The translations under genes were made by a program, and so were the position numbers. A DNA stretch of 39,841 nt from CAWUIO01 sp963922455 (GTDB lineage: Bacteria > Bacteroidota > Bacteroidia > Cytophagales > Microscillaceae), in NCBI GenBank assembly GCA_963922455.1, contig CAWUIO010000063.1:1-39841 (forward strand), written 5' to 3'. The notes under the pieces are model-generated. The model was not told the origin of the DNA and ran no database searches. It saw only the letters and a program-made list of their open reading frames with translations. This document shows positions 7,981-16,603 of the stretch, piece after piece. Position 1 is the first letter of the stretch. Each line of letters begins with the position of its first letter.

Positions 7981-8772
7981 TTAACTTAAACTGAGCGAAG
8001 CAGCCTGGGCAAAACGAATCCCTTTTTGCCGGGCTTCCTGATAAATGGGATCGGCTAGGTGCCCCATATTGGGTACGTCAGACATGCAGTCTTCCAAAAT
8101 CACCATTTTATTGGCCAATCCTGGGGCAAAGTCCAGGGCCTGCTTAATACTGGTGGCGACACAATGCGATTTGGCCTGTCCGGCTACAAATACATTTTGA
8201 TAACTTTCGAGGGTCTTGATCAGCCCTTGGTTGAGTTGTGTTTCGGGGCGGTCAGCTACGGGTACTTGAGCCATAAAAATCCCGAAATGCTCCGTAAGAG
8301 GGTAGGTCCCTTTTGTAACCGCCTGATAATATTTCCCTCGGCGGGTCCATTGTACCAAAGCATCCATTAAATCATCAAAAAGGGCATTGCCCTTAGAACC
8401 AATCAGGCAGTGTTCGGGCCAAATAACGTGGGTAAATTGCCCCTGGGCTTCCAAGTCGGCTAAGTACTTATGGGCAATATCGGGAAAAAACCGAGGCGTC
8501 CATTTCCCATCTTTTACGTCTTGGTGGGGAATAACGGTAAAAGGTGCGGGAAAATTTCCGTCTTTATCCTGCCAAAAGGAGGGGTGCGAAATATCATTTA
8601 CCGGGTGAGAATCCAGGGTAACGCTGATGTGATCTATCTTGTCTCCCTGTTCTCGGATGATACGGCTCAGGCGGCCCATATCCTTTTCTGCCCCGGGCAC
8701 ATAAAGCGCTCCCTTCGGGTCACAGAAATCATACTGGGCATCAATGATTAAAAAGGCGTTTTGATTTCGCAT
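7981..8772 (-). CDS. Isochorismatase-fold cysteine hydrolase, nicotinamidase-like
   Basis: 263 residues. The catalytic set of the family is visible: Asp11 in IIDAQYDF, a Lys in VTKGTYPLTEHFG, and the nucleophile Cys in GQAKSHCVATS. The stretch TLDSHPVNDISHPSFW matches the Asp and His metal-binding region of nicotinamidases. These enzymes hydrolyse nicotinamide to nicotinate in NAD salvage. It is longer than typical PncA (about 210 residues), with extra sequence around DALVQWTRRGKYYQ, so another amide could be the substrate. It is the first gene of a likely two-gene unit with the VWA protein. Confidence 0.8.
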   Translation of the reverse strand: MRNQNAFLIIDAQYDFCDPKGALYVPGAEKDMGRLSRIIREQGDKIDHISVTLDSHPVNDISHPSFWQDKDGNFPAPFTVIPHQDVKDGKWTPRFFPDIAHKYLADLEAQGQFTHVIWPEHCLIGSKGNALFDDLMDALVQWTRRGKYYQAVTKGTYPLTEHFGIFMAQVPVADRPETQLNQGLIKTLESYQNVFVAGQAKSHCVATSIKQALDFAPGLANKMVILEDCMSDVPNMGHLADPIYQEARQKGIRFAQAASLSLS

Positions 8773-8904
8773 ACGGTATTCAGTTTAGGTGAAGGCTAGA
8801 AGCCCTATGAGCGTTGTAAAATGCTCATGTTAGGGCCGATAACCTTATATACCCTAGAAACGCCAAAGAGTTACAGCCAAAAGAAAGGAAATCCTAGGAG
8901 CTTT

Positions 8905-10653
8905 TTACTTGGGATTACGCTGGGCCAAACGCTCAGACTTCCGCTTTTTAAAGTAGGCATCTATTTCGGCTACTCCCAAGCAATTTAAGGTATGGGCGGC
9001 GGTCAAACCTCCCTTTCTCCCCATCCATACCCCATACTGCACATCCTGGATACCTTGCAAGGAGTGCGCATCCGGATTGATACTCAGTTGTATGTCCCGA
9101 TCTAAAGCTTCTTGTACCCAACGCCAATCTAAATCGAGTCGCCAAGGATTGGCGTTGATCTCAATGGATACCTTAAATTCGGCACAAGCGTCAAGTATCG
9201 TGGGGTAATGGACCGGGTAGCCCTCCCGACGCAAAAGTAACCTACCCGTGGGGTGCCCTAACATCGTCGTGTAAGGATTGGCAATGGCTTGTACCAGCCT
9301 TTGGGTAGCCTTGGCTTCATTCATTTTTAAACTAGAATGGACCGAGGCAATGATAAAGTCAAAACTCTCCAATACATCCGGTTCATAATCCAAACTCCCA
9401 TCGGCCAGAATATCCGACTCGATCCCTTTGAAGATTTTAAAAGGGGCCATCTTTTGATTTATCTCCTCAATCTCCCGGTGCTGTTTTTCTACGTGGTGCT
9501 CGTACAAACCATTCGCGTAAAAAGCCGAACGAGAGTGATCGGTAATCCCCAAATATTCGTATCCGGCTTCTTGGCAGGCCCGGGCCATGGTCTCTAGGCT
9601 TTCTTTCCCGTCACTGTAAGTCGAGTGGGCATGCAACACCCCCTTCACCTGCCCTGGCTCTAATAAGTCGGGCATTTTTTGTTCTTGGGCCCACGTACAT
9701 TCTTTGCCGCCCTCCCGAAGCTCAGCCGGAATATAGGCCCAATTTAAAGAGCTATAAATTTCCGCTTCATCCGTATACGATTGACTTCGGGCATACTCCA
9801 TCAAGGTTTTGTCTTTATCTTCCAGAAAAAAGCCCAAATGATTTTCACTCGCTACCCCTAAGAAAGATTCCGACGCAAACTGCTCAGCTGAGCAAACCCT
9901 TACTTCTAAGCCCAAGCCCCCCTCCTTAAAAATACCTCTCCAAACAAACAAAGAAGCCTGCGGCTTTTTTTCTTCCACCGCTCCCCAGTTTTGAAAAACT
10001 CCAAACACAAGCTCCGGCTCCTTGTGGGCAATTAAAACTTCTAATTTTTCGATAACTTCCAGCTTACGGGCATAGGCTCCCAGGAAAGTGTATTGCGTAT
10101 CCAGTTGATGCGCCTGTAGCAATTTGCTCACTACTTCGGCATAGGCTTCCGACTGGCTGTAGTGGATTTTATCAGAACTAGCCTGTTTAAAGAGAATGGA
10201 TTGCTTTATATTTTCCTGCGTCTTTGCCCCAAACCCTTTGACTCCGGCAATACGGTTATTTTCACAAGCTTGAAGTAATTGATCTAAATCTTCAATGCCC
10301 AATTCTTGCCAAAGAGTACGGGCTTTTTTGGCTCCTAAACCGTCTAAACTCAGCATTTCTACCACTCCAGGGGGTATTTCTTCCAAAGTCTCTTGTAATT
10401 GACGGAAGATCCCATTTTTATTACTGTCATCAATTTTGGCCGCAATAGCTTTGCCCACCCCCGGTAGCGCTTCCAACTCCATCAAAGACATTTCGTGCAA
10501 AGGCTCATCCACTTTCTCCAGGTTAAAAACGGCGTTATTGTACGAACGAATTTTGAAGGAACTTTCACCCAATAATTCGAGCAGGGAGGCATATAGCTTG
10601 ATCTGCTTTAAGATTTGCTTGTTTTCCAAGGTCTCAACTGTTAAATGTGTCAA
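8905..10653 (-). CDS. polX: PolX-type protein: helix-hairpin-helix, decayed polymerase beta palm, intact PHP domain
   Basis: 582 residues, close to bacterial PolX (about 570). Helix-hairpin-helix motifs lie near residues 61-75 (LEALPGVGKAIAAKI) and 101-150 (LSLDGLGAKK, GVKGFGAKTQENI). The PHP metallo-phosphoesterase domain starts near residue 338, with HAHSTYSDG at 341-349, GITDHS, a GHPTGR segment and NPDAH near the end, consistent with 3'-5' exonuclease or AP-endonuclease activity. The polymerase palm is altered: where family members have an Asp-x-Asp and a third Asp, this protein has Lys203, Glu205 and Glu250, and the GSxRR loop reads GAYARK. Nucleotide transfer is probably lost. No ATG is available near the N-terminus. 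The first codon is a TTG at 10653, or possibly the TTG at 10629. Confidence 0.88.
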   Translation of the reverse strand: MTHLTVETLENKQILKQIKLYASLLELLGESSFKIRSYNNAVFNLEKVDEPLHEMSLMELEALPGVGKAIAAKIDDSNKNGIFRQLQETLEEIPPGVVEMLSLDGLGAKKARTLWQELGIEDLDQLLQACENNRIAGVKGFGAKTQENIKQSILFKQASSDKIHYSQSEAYAEVVSKLLQAHQLDTQYTFLGAYARKLEVIEKLEVLIAHKEPELVFGVFQNWGAVEEKKPQASLFVWRGIFKEGGLGLEVRVCSAEQFASESFLGVASENHLGFFLEDKDKTLMEYARSQSYTDEAEIYSSLNWAYIPAELREGGKECTWAQEQKMPDLLEPGQVKGVLHAHSTYSDGKESLETMARACQEAGYEYLGITDHSRSAFYANGLYEHHVEKQHREIEEINQKMAPFKIFKGIESDILADGSLDYEPDVLESFDFIIASVHSSLKMNEAKATQRLVQAIANPYTTMLGHPTGRLLLRREGYPVHYPTILDACAEFKVSIEINANPWRLDLDWRWVQEALDRDIQLSINPDAHSLQGIQDVQYGVWMGRKGGLTAAHTLNCLGVAEIDAYFKKRKSERLAQRNPK

Positions 10654-10717
10654 ACAAATCTAAGGAAATAAATGGATTTTCGGATATTTACAAAGCAGTC
10701 CTAAGCGTTCATACTAT

Positions 10718-12106
10718 ATGAGATACTTGCTCCTTTGCATAGCTTTCTGGATTACCGATTCAGTAAGGTCTCAAAGCACTTGGAAAACCTATCCGGCTTT
10801 TGCCGAAGAATATGCATACCACTTACTAGCTGGAAATGATTATTCCGATTTATGGCTGGTTTATAAATCGGCCGAGGAAGATCAGGTCGTGCTTCAGCGC
10901 TACAATCTATCTCAAGAGTTACAGGAAGAGCATCAAATCCGAAGTGAGAAAGGTTTACAATTAATCCAAGCAACTCGAGATCGGGATCGGATCCTGGTAC
11001 TTTTGGGCAATAACACCCGGGCCGATTGGCAGTGGGTTGTTTTTTATTTTATTTCCGGCGACCACAGTGTATTTCAAACAGCTGCCTACCCCCTCCGCTC
11101 TTTGAGTCATTTAGCCTTGATAGAACAATCCGCCTATTTTGGGTTAAATTTATCCAAGGAAACCTCCTTTTTTTGCTTAGACCTGGATGCCAGTCAAATT
11201 AGAGCCTTGGAATTCCCCCAGCTGAGGCGACCGCTCCTCCGATATTTCCAATCAGATACCTGGTCGGGTGAGCTTCATTTGAGTTGGCAAGAACTTAATA
11301 CCCGTGAGCCTACCTCTGTCGTTGTCCAAAGCTATCGTTTAGGAAAATTAAGCCGTAAGCTTTCCTTAGGAAAATCTAATAAAAGGTTTAGAAACGCCAG
11401 TTTGCTTCGTAATGCTCAGGGAGACCTTTTTGTCTTGGGCTCCTACGCTCTAGATATTTCCCGGCGCTCTGTCCAGGGCAGTTTTTGGGCCAGGGTTTCT
11501 CCCAAGGCTCAAATGACAGAGATTGCTTGGTATGATTTTAACAAGCTACCAGGACACCCAGCCGCCAATCGCAAGCCTAAAAATAAGGAGAAAGTCCGCT
11601 TGATTACCACCCCTTCGTATATGCAAAGTCCCCTGCGGATTGGCAATAAAATCTATCAAGCCCATATTGCCTACCGCCCCGGCTTACAAGAGCAATACCG
11701 GAGCAGTACCCGCCCTTCTAGCTATATTTTTGAGCAATGGGATTTGGATTATGCCAGTATTTTACAGTTTGATGACCGGGGCCGCCTCGAGCAAAGTACC
11801 TCAGTGAATCTCTTAGATTTGAGTGTGCCCGAGTTACAAGATGTCCTTAGCCTTTCGGCCCATCGGGATAGTTTGAGCATTGCCTACCCTATCCGCGATA
11901 AGATTGTCTGGCAACATATTCTCCCGGGCCCCGTGTCCGACTGGCATACGTGGCCCATTCCTCCCCTAAGCAAAAAAGCGGTGCTGCATCGGCGAGTACG
12001 TGTGCAAGGCTTGCGGGGGGGCTTCTTTGCCGCCTCGGGTTATCAGGTACTCCATCGGGGCAAAAAGAAATACTGGTGGAAAGTTATTTCTACCCACCAC
12101 CCCTAG
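10718..12106 (+). CDS. Secreted protein of unknown function
   Basis: 462 residues starting with a signal peptide (MRYLLLCIAFWITDSVRS, cut before QSTWKT). The mature chain is rich in Trp, Tyr and Ser, with recurring strand-like segments such as SDLWLVYKSAEEDQVVLQRY, GDLFVLGSYALD and SILQFDDRGRLEQS. This looks like a beta-propeller or beta-rich repeat protein. I do not recognise a family, and no catalytic motif or C-terminal sorting domain is evident; the end reads KKYWWKVISTHHP. It is divergent from polX (64 bp apart) and is followed by copy 4 of the dispersed repeat. Confidence 0.7.
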   Translation: MRYLLLCIAFWITDSVRSQSTWKTYPAFAEEYAYHLLAGNDYSDLWLVYKSAEEDQVVLQRYNLSQELQEEHQIRSEKGLQLIQATRDRDRILVLLGNNTRADWQWVVFYFISGDHSVFQTAAYPLRSLSHLALIEQSAYFGLNLSKETSFFCLDLDASQIRALEFPQLRRPLLRYFQSDTWSGELHLSWQELNTREPTSVVVQSYRLGKLSRKLSLGKSNKRFRNASLLRNAQGDLFVLGSYALDISRRSVQGSFWARVSPKAQMTEIAWYDFNKLPGHPAANRKPKNKEKVRLITTPSYMQSPLRIGNKIYQAHIAYRPGLQEQYRSSTRPSSYIFEQWDLDYASILQFDDRGRLEQSTSVNLLDLSVPELQDVLSLSAHRDSLSIAYPIRDKIVWQHILPGPVSDWHTWPIPPLSKKAVLHRRVRVQGLRGGFFAASGYQVLHRGKKKYWWKVISTHHP

Positions 12107-12164
12107 TATTCCTGAGGCGATTCTCTTTGAAAAGGGGGAAAAGCTTTCCAAACAACTTTCTTGG

Positions 12165-12299
12165 GGCTTCCCTGCGCTAAAAAGGAAGGGTTTTTCAGAG
12201 TAGAAGCTCTGGGCCGAGCGCAGGTCGGGCTCTCACTACTCGCTGCCTCTCCCCGCAATGGCCTACACGAGCTCAAACATGCCGTTCCATCCCTAAGCC
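12165..12299 (-). repeat. Dispersed structured intergenic repeat, copy 4
   Basis: On the minus strand it begins GGCTTAGGGATGGAACGGC and ends GCGCAGGGAAGCC. The third arm is CCTGCGC with GCGCAGG, where a C-G pair of the other copies has become T-A on both strands. The second arm is CTCG/CGAG. It lies between convergent genes. Confidence 0.85.
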
Positions 12300-12333
12300 A
12301 ATAGCTACAAAAAACCACGTAAAAGGCATCTTA

Positions 12334-13407
12334 TCAGGTCAGCTTTACGCAACTCCCCAATACCCTAATTTTGGCAGGGTGCCGAGTAAGGATGGCTTGC
12401 ACATTATCGTCATCGGTATGGCCATCAAATTCAATATAAAACCAGGTCTTAAATTGATCATCTTCCCGGGCCGGACGACTCTCGATTTTGCCTAGGTTAA
12501 TTTGATGGTCATTAAATTCTTGAAGAAAATTAACCAAGCTACCGGCCTCATCTCTCAACTTGACAATGATGGTGGTTTTGTCATTGCCACTCTTCACATT
12601 CTTAAAATCACGGCTAATGATGAGAAAGCGGGTGCGGTTATTGGGGCTGTCTTCAATATTCTCAAACAAAATAGGTACCTGGTATATTTTTGCTGCCACG
12701 CTGGAGCAAATAGCAGCACTATGCGGGTCTTCTGAAGCTAGTCTGGCCGCTTTTGAAGTAGAATCCATAGGAACAAAGCGGGCATTGCTATCCTTGAAAT
12801 ACTCATTTAAAAAATTACGGCATTGTTTGAAAGCAATCTCGCGGGAGTATATTTTTTGGATTTCACTCAGCTTGTCTGATTTGCTCACAAAAGTGAGGTG
12901 TACGGGCAAAAGAATTTCAGCCACGATTTTCACTTGGGTTTCGTGCAGCAGGTCGATGGTTTCCCGGACAAAACCATCTCGGTTATTCTCAATTGGTACT
13001 ACCCCAAAACGGGCTCTTTCGGTGCTTACACTCTCAAACACCGAACGCAGGTTCTTTAAGGGAATATAATCACTCATAAACCCAAATCGGCTTTCGGCAG
13101 CTTGATGAGTAAAGGACCCTTCTGGCCCCAAATAGGCGACCCGCTCCGGTAACTCAAAGTTACGACTGGCCGCAAAAATTTCCATAAAGATGGCATCAAT
13201 TGTTCCCGAGCTCAATAAGGTTTCTTTACTCCGTTCGGCCAGGCGGTCTAAAATATCTTTTTCCCGTTCCGGTCGGTAAATGATCGCATTGTTACTTTTC
13301 TTGAGCTCTCCCACTTTTCTCACAACCTCCATGCGCTGGGCCAGGAGATCGACCATTTGGTTATCGAGCTTATCGATAAGCTCCCGATAGTGCTTTAATT
13401 CTTCCAT
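12334..13407 (-). CDS. pheA: Bifunctional chorismate mutase / prephenate dehydratase (P-protein)
   Basis: I place the start at the ATG at 13407 (MEELKHYRELIDKLDNQM), giving 357 residues; the 26 residues upstream in the frame are unlike the family. Residues 1-85 are an AroQ chorismate mutase domain (LIDKLDNQMVDLLAQR, later YRPEREKDIL). Residues 90-270 are the prephenate dehydratase domain (VAYLGPEGSFTHQAA, FGVVPIENNRDGFV, and NRTRFLII with its catalytic Thr-Arg-Phe). The C-terminus is an ACT domain (IIVKLRDEAGSLVNFLQEF, then LGKIESRP) that normally binds phenylalanine for feedback inhibition. It makes phenylpyruvate from chorismate. It follows the ExbB/ExbD operon but is separated by a terminator-like hairpin. 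Confidence 0.95.
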   Translation of the reverse strand: MEELKHYRELIDKLDNQMVDLLAQRMEVVRKVGELKKSNNAIIYRPEREKDILDRLAERSKETLLSSGTIDAIFMEIFAASRNFELPERVAYLGPEGSFTHQAAESRFGFMSDYIPLKNLRSVFESVSTERARFGVVPIENNRDGFVRETIDLLHETQVKIVAEILLPVHLTFVSKSDKLSEIQKIYSREIAFKQCRNFLNEYFKDSNARFVPMDSTSKAARLASEDPHSAAICSSVAAKIYQVPILFENIEDSPNNRTRFLIISRDFKNVKSGNDKTTIIVKLRDEAGSLVNFLQEFNDHQINLGKIESRPAREDDQFKTWFYIEFDGHTDDDNVQAILTRHPAKIRVLGSCVKLT

Positions 13408-13476
13408 AAGGCAAGTGATTTTTTCTTGATGAGTATACCATGTAACTGCTTCAATAAAGCCTATAATACAACAAAA

Positions 13477-13502
13477 CCTAACCAATTCGAAGACTGGTTA
13501 GG
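13477..13502 (-). terminator. Hairpin terminator after the ExbB/ExbD operon
   Basis: CCTAACCA and TGGTTAGG form a perfect 8 bp stem with a 10 nt loop. On the minus strand it is followed by TTTTGTTG. It lies 53 bp after the last operon stop and 70 bp before pheA, so it could end the operon or act in the pheA leader. No leader peptide rich in Phe was seen. Confidence 0.6.
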
Positions 13503-13554
13503 AATGTTGTGTATTAATACAATATCTTGGGAAAACCGGGTAGTCCCAGAAATG

Positions 13555-14013
13555 CTATAGCTCAGATTTAACTGTAGAATAGTTTACTCTACGAGCATCG
13601 GCTTCCCGTAATTGCAACTTCACATCGTTGACAATACCCATTTTAGCCTCGCTATCTACCTTCATAGAAATGATGATTTTGTCTTTTTCCGACTCATCCA
13701 TATCAGCGCGCTCTTCAGCTACGTAACGTACGATTTCGTCGGAAGTAATAAACACATCATTTACTTGAATACGGGGGATAGACCCAAACTTTCTTTCATC
13801 TTTGGGTGGGCCGATGTAGACATAACTTACCAAAGATTTATCTTCAATCTTCTCCAATTGGGTAGCCTTTGGTATTTTAACTTCTACCAAAAGATCCTGC
13901 TCTCTCATTACAGTGGTTACCATAAAGAAGAACAAAAGCATAAAAACGATATCAGGCAATGATGCCGTGGAGATACCCGGAGTGGGTTTTTCTTTTTTTC
14001 CGAATTTTGCCAT
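13555..14013 (-). CDS. exbD: ExbD/TolR family biopolymer transport protein (second copy)
   Basis: 152 residues. A short basic N-terminus (KFGKKEKPTPGISTASLPD) precedes one transmembrane helix (IVFMLLFFFMVTTVM). The Asp at the start of that helix is the conserved proton-path residue of ExbD/TolR. The rest is a periplasmic domain. It would work with the ExbB/TolQ-like subunit to turn proton flow into force for TonB-dependent transport. Its start shares a base with the stop of the preceding exbD (TAATG), indicating translational coupling. It is the last gene of the operon. Confidence 0.88.
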   Translation of the reverse strand: MAKFGKKEKPTPGISTASLPDIVFMLLFFFMVTTVMREQDLLVEVKIPKATQLEKIEDKSLVSYVYIGPPKDERKFGSIPRIQVNDVFITSDEIVRYVAEERADMDESEKDKIIISMKVDSEAKMGIVNDVKLQLREADARRVNYSTVKSEL

Positions 14014-14735
14014 TATTCACCAATTTTTGAAGGTTCCGCTTCGGAAATCCGTAATGGATATTCCCGAGAAGCATCATAATATTTCTCGATGAAAAGATCT
14101 TTACCCGAGGCCCGTGCTTGGGTGTAGGCGTTTACTTGTCTTTTATTACCCGCTTCCCCTTCTTTAATTGCATTAAAGCGAAGGTACTCTTTGGTAGTGA
14201 AGTTCTCTCCAGCTAACTGCGAAAACATCCGTACCTTTTTGAGGAGACGATCATCTTTCAAAGCCTCGTCCTCTTTGAAAGCGAGGTAATCATCCAAGCT
14301 GATTTCTAAAAACTCAGCTCTCAATTCGTGATAGGCAGCCTTAATTTCATCCAATACGCGGATATAGGTTTGGTATTTGGTACCACGGTCGGTTTTGAAG
14401 GATACGGCAGCCTCTTGGGGGCTTTCCGACATTTCTTCATCTCTGCCTTTGTTATCAATAAATTCTTTGGCTGACTCACGTAAACGACGAATATCCAAAG
14501 ACTCTTCTTCTACTAAGAGCTGGTTACGGGCATTCACCAGTACTTTAAACACATTCTTGTCTTTCATTTTGAACTCATTGAGCTCATCTTCTTCCCGCTT
14601 GGGAGGAAGTACAATCGAAAGACCCTTATCGGAGGCGATGGTAGTGGTTACCAAGAAGAAAATGAGGAGCAAAAAGGCAATATCTGCCATTGATCCGGCA
14701 TTCACTTCCTGGCTTCCGCGACTTTTACTTTTCAT
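14013..14735 (-). CDS. exbD: ExbD/TolR family protein with extended periplasmic domain
   Basis: 240 residues, about 90 more than a usual ExbD. The N-terminal part is standard: basic MKSKSRGSQEVNAGSMAD, then a single helix IAFLLLIFFLVTTTI with the conserved Asp in front. After the normal core comes an inserted or appended charged region from about residue 100. It includes SFKTDRGTKYQTYIRVLDEI, a core-like segment, and then a long Lys/Glu-rich tail through ENFTTKEYLRFNAIKEGEAG. Two-ExbD clusters of one short and one long copy are common in Bacteroidota. It lies 4 bp after the membrane-protein gene and overlaps the next gene by one base. Confidence 0.85.
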   Translation of the reverse strand: MKSKSRGSQEVNAGSMADIAFLLLIFFLVTTTIASDKGLSIVLPPKREEDELNEFKMKDKNVFKVLVNARNQLLVEEESLDIRRLRESAKEFIDNKGRDEEMSESPQEAAVSFKTDRGTKYQTYIRVLDEIKAAYHELRAEFLEISLDDYLAFKEDEALKDDRLLKKVRMFSQLAGENFTTKEYLRFNAIKEGEAGNKRQVNAYTQARASGKDLFIEKYYDASREYPLRISEAEPSKIGE

Positions 14736-14739
14736 AGGT

Positions 14740-15171
14740 TTAGCTTTTAAATGCTGAGCTGACCTCAGTGAAGATCACACCCAAGAATATTAATATACCT
14801 AAAGAATAAGTCAAAATCAAGACCCCTCCGATAAACTTAGAAAGGGCAGCGTCAACATCAAAGTTTTCGTATACTTTGGTTACTTCATTACCAGCCATAC
14901 TGTGCGAAATTCCCCACACAATCAAGATGATTACAAACATGATTAAGTAGCGAATGATCGACTGAGCATCCGTAACGGCAGTAAGGGCAAAATCGGCAAT
15001 GATTCCAATGATGGCTAAACCACCAAAGATATATACAGCAGTCATCCCTAAATCTGTAGAAGGTCCTTCTGCATTGGGGGTAACTGAATAATTCGTAATG
15101 TAGGTGAACACAATCAATACGACTGCAGTCACAAATATAATAAGAGGTAGTATTCTATTAAGTAATGCCAT
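14740..15171 (-). CDS. Small four-helix membrane protein of the ExbB/ExbD operon
   Basis: 143 residues with four hydrophobic segments, approximately 7-25, 43-62, 72-92 and 112-137. They are linked by short loops including ITNYSVTPNAEGPSTDLG and HSMAGNEVTKVYENFDVD. I do not know a named domain for it. Its position between the ExbB-like and first ExbD-like genes, with gaps of 58 and 4 bp, makes it a likely part of the same proton-driven complex. This is inferred from context alone. It has no cleavable signal and few charged residues in the membrane. Confidence 0.75.
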   Translation of the reverse strand: MALLNRILPLIIFVTAVVLIVFTYITNYSVTPNAEGPSTDLGMTAVYIFGGLAIIGIIADFALTAVTDAQSIIRYLIMFVIILIVWGISHSMAGNEVTKVYENFDVDAALSKFIGGVLILTYSLGILIFLGVIFTEVSSAFKS

Positions 15172-15229
15172 AGGTAGCGCTTTTTTTAGAGTTTACACAT
15201 AAAACCTAATCGTACAAAACAAGGTTGGA

Positions 15230-16060
15230 TTAACCTTTGGCTTTGTGTGCAACCAACAAGTCAACCAAAGTGATAGAAGCTTCTTCCATTTGGCTTACCA
15301 ATGAATCTACTTTACTTACTAAGTAGTTGTACAAGATTTGTAGGATAATCGCCACAATCAGACCACTAACCGTGGTAATCAAGGCCACTTTGATACCCCC
15401 AGCAACCAAAGAAGGAGAGATATCTCCGGCAGCTTCAATCGCATCAAAGGCTTGGATCATACCAATTACCGTTCCCATAAACCCAAGCATAGGAGCCAAG
15501 GCGATGAAAAGCGAGATCCATACCAATCCTTTTTCTAACTTACCCATCTCTACAGATCCGTAAGAGATTACAGATTTTTCTACCATATCAATTCCTTCGG
15601 AATAACGCATCAAACCTTGGGTAAAGATAGAAGCAACCGGACCTCGGGTGTTTTGAGTAACTTCTTTAGCAGCATCGATACCGCCAGAGTTTAAAGAACT
15701 TTCTACCTTTTGAACTAATTTTTTAGCATTGGTAGTGGCCAAAGTCAAGGTGATGATTCGCTCGAGGGCAAAGGCCAGTCCTAAAATCAAACAAACCAAA
15801 ACGAAGCTCATAAAGAACCAACCTCCTTCAATAAACTTTTCTTTTACTGCTTGGTGAAAAGTTTGATCTTCAATAGCCACTTCTTCATCAGCTACATTTT
15901 CGTCGATAATAGCCTGATCAGGTTCTGGTTCTGGAGCTACTTCCTGCTCTTCCTGGGCAGTGGTATCAGCTTCTTCTTGGGGCTCACCCTGGGCATACAT
16001 CGTTGAGGTAACCAAGCTAAAGCAGAAAGTTAACATCAATAAAGCGAATAACTTTTTCAT
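15230..16060 (-). CDS. exbB: MotA/TolQ/ExbB proton channel family protein
   Basis: I start it at the ATG at 16060 (MKKLFALLMLTFCFSLVTS), giving 276 residues; a TTG nine bases upstream is the alternative. A signal-like first helix is followed by an acidic Glu/Pro/Gln-rich stretch (residues 25-65). Then comes the ExbB core: a helix near 75-100 (FFMSFVLVCLILGLAFALER), a long cytoplasmic loop, and two helices (WISLFIALAPMLGFMGTVIG and VALITTVSGLIVAIILQIL). The conserved Thr and Pro-Met-Leu-Gly pattern of the proton path is present. It is the first gene of a four-gene minus-strand operon with two ExbD proteins and a small membrane protein. The acidic N-terminal extension is typical of Bacteroidota ExbB. 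Confidence 0.92.
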   Translation of the reverse strand: MKKLFALLMLTFCFSLVTSTMYAQGEPQEEADTTAQEEQEVAPEPEPDQAIIDENVADEEVAIEDQTFHQAVKEKFIEGGWFFMSFVLVCLILGLAFALERIITLTLATTNAKKLVQKVESSLNSGGIDAAKEVTQNTRGPVASIFTQGLMRYSEGIDMVEKSVISYGSVEMGKLEKGLVWISLFIALAPMLGFMGTVIGMIQAFDAIEAAGDISPSLVAGGIKVALITTVSGLIVAIILQILYNYLVSKVDSLVSQMEEASITLVDLLVAHKAKG

Positions 16061-16603
16061 AAGGCGCAATTTTAATACTAAGGATTGTTGAGTGATTAAA
16101 AGTTTGTTTATTGTTCAGTAGTGAATGATACATCCATTTGCTTACCAGTCCTTCCTTGTTCTAAGTGATTTGTGTGTAGTCAAAATGGCCTTATGGCAAA
16201 AATTGACAAAGTTTTCCAAACTAAAAAGTCTGGAATACGTTATTTTAAAACTAAGGAAAGTTCAAGGTTTGGGAACAAATATATGCAAAATATTTAGATA
16301 CCTAATTTTCAACATATTTTTTTTTAAAATCTAGGCAACTTTCCAAAAACAGTTTTTGAATCCATATGATACCCAGCATTTAAGCACTACTGCTGCATAG
16401 GCTCAAGCCGATCCACCCTTTCTCGTATCCAATCTCTAAGATCCACCCCTTTATTCATTACTTAGGGTAGCCAGGCTCTTCTATCAGAAGACCGTCTACC
16501 TTATCGGTACCAAAGCTTAAGCAGGTAAGTTTTTGCGTTATAAAACGTAAAAGCTTTCCTCAGTCTAACGTAAAATAATATACTATTACAAACACCACAA
16601 GCT
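16061..16603. other. 540 bp intergenic region without a supported gene
   Basis: It separates divergent genes and must carry both promoters. I found no clear TAnnTTTG element. Notable structure: a perfect hairpin CAAAAA-cag-TTTTTG at 16344-16358, a run of nine T around 16316, the palindrome GCTTAAGC near 16515, and an imperfect palindrome TTTTTGCGTTATAAAACGTAAAA just upstream of the DUF429-like gene. The one frame of 69 codons at 16125-16334 has no family resemblance. Confidence 0.5.

Noticed and set aside
10655..10662. TAGATTTG on the minus strand as a polX promoter
   Set aside because: It touches the presumed TTG start and the nearest upstream TTTG is too far away. It would only work if translation began at the later TTG at 10629.
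16125..16334. A 69-codon frame in the long gap upstream of exbB
   Set aside because: The composition is AT-rich and irregular, with no recognisable motif.
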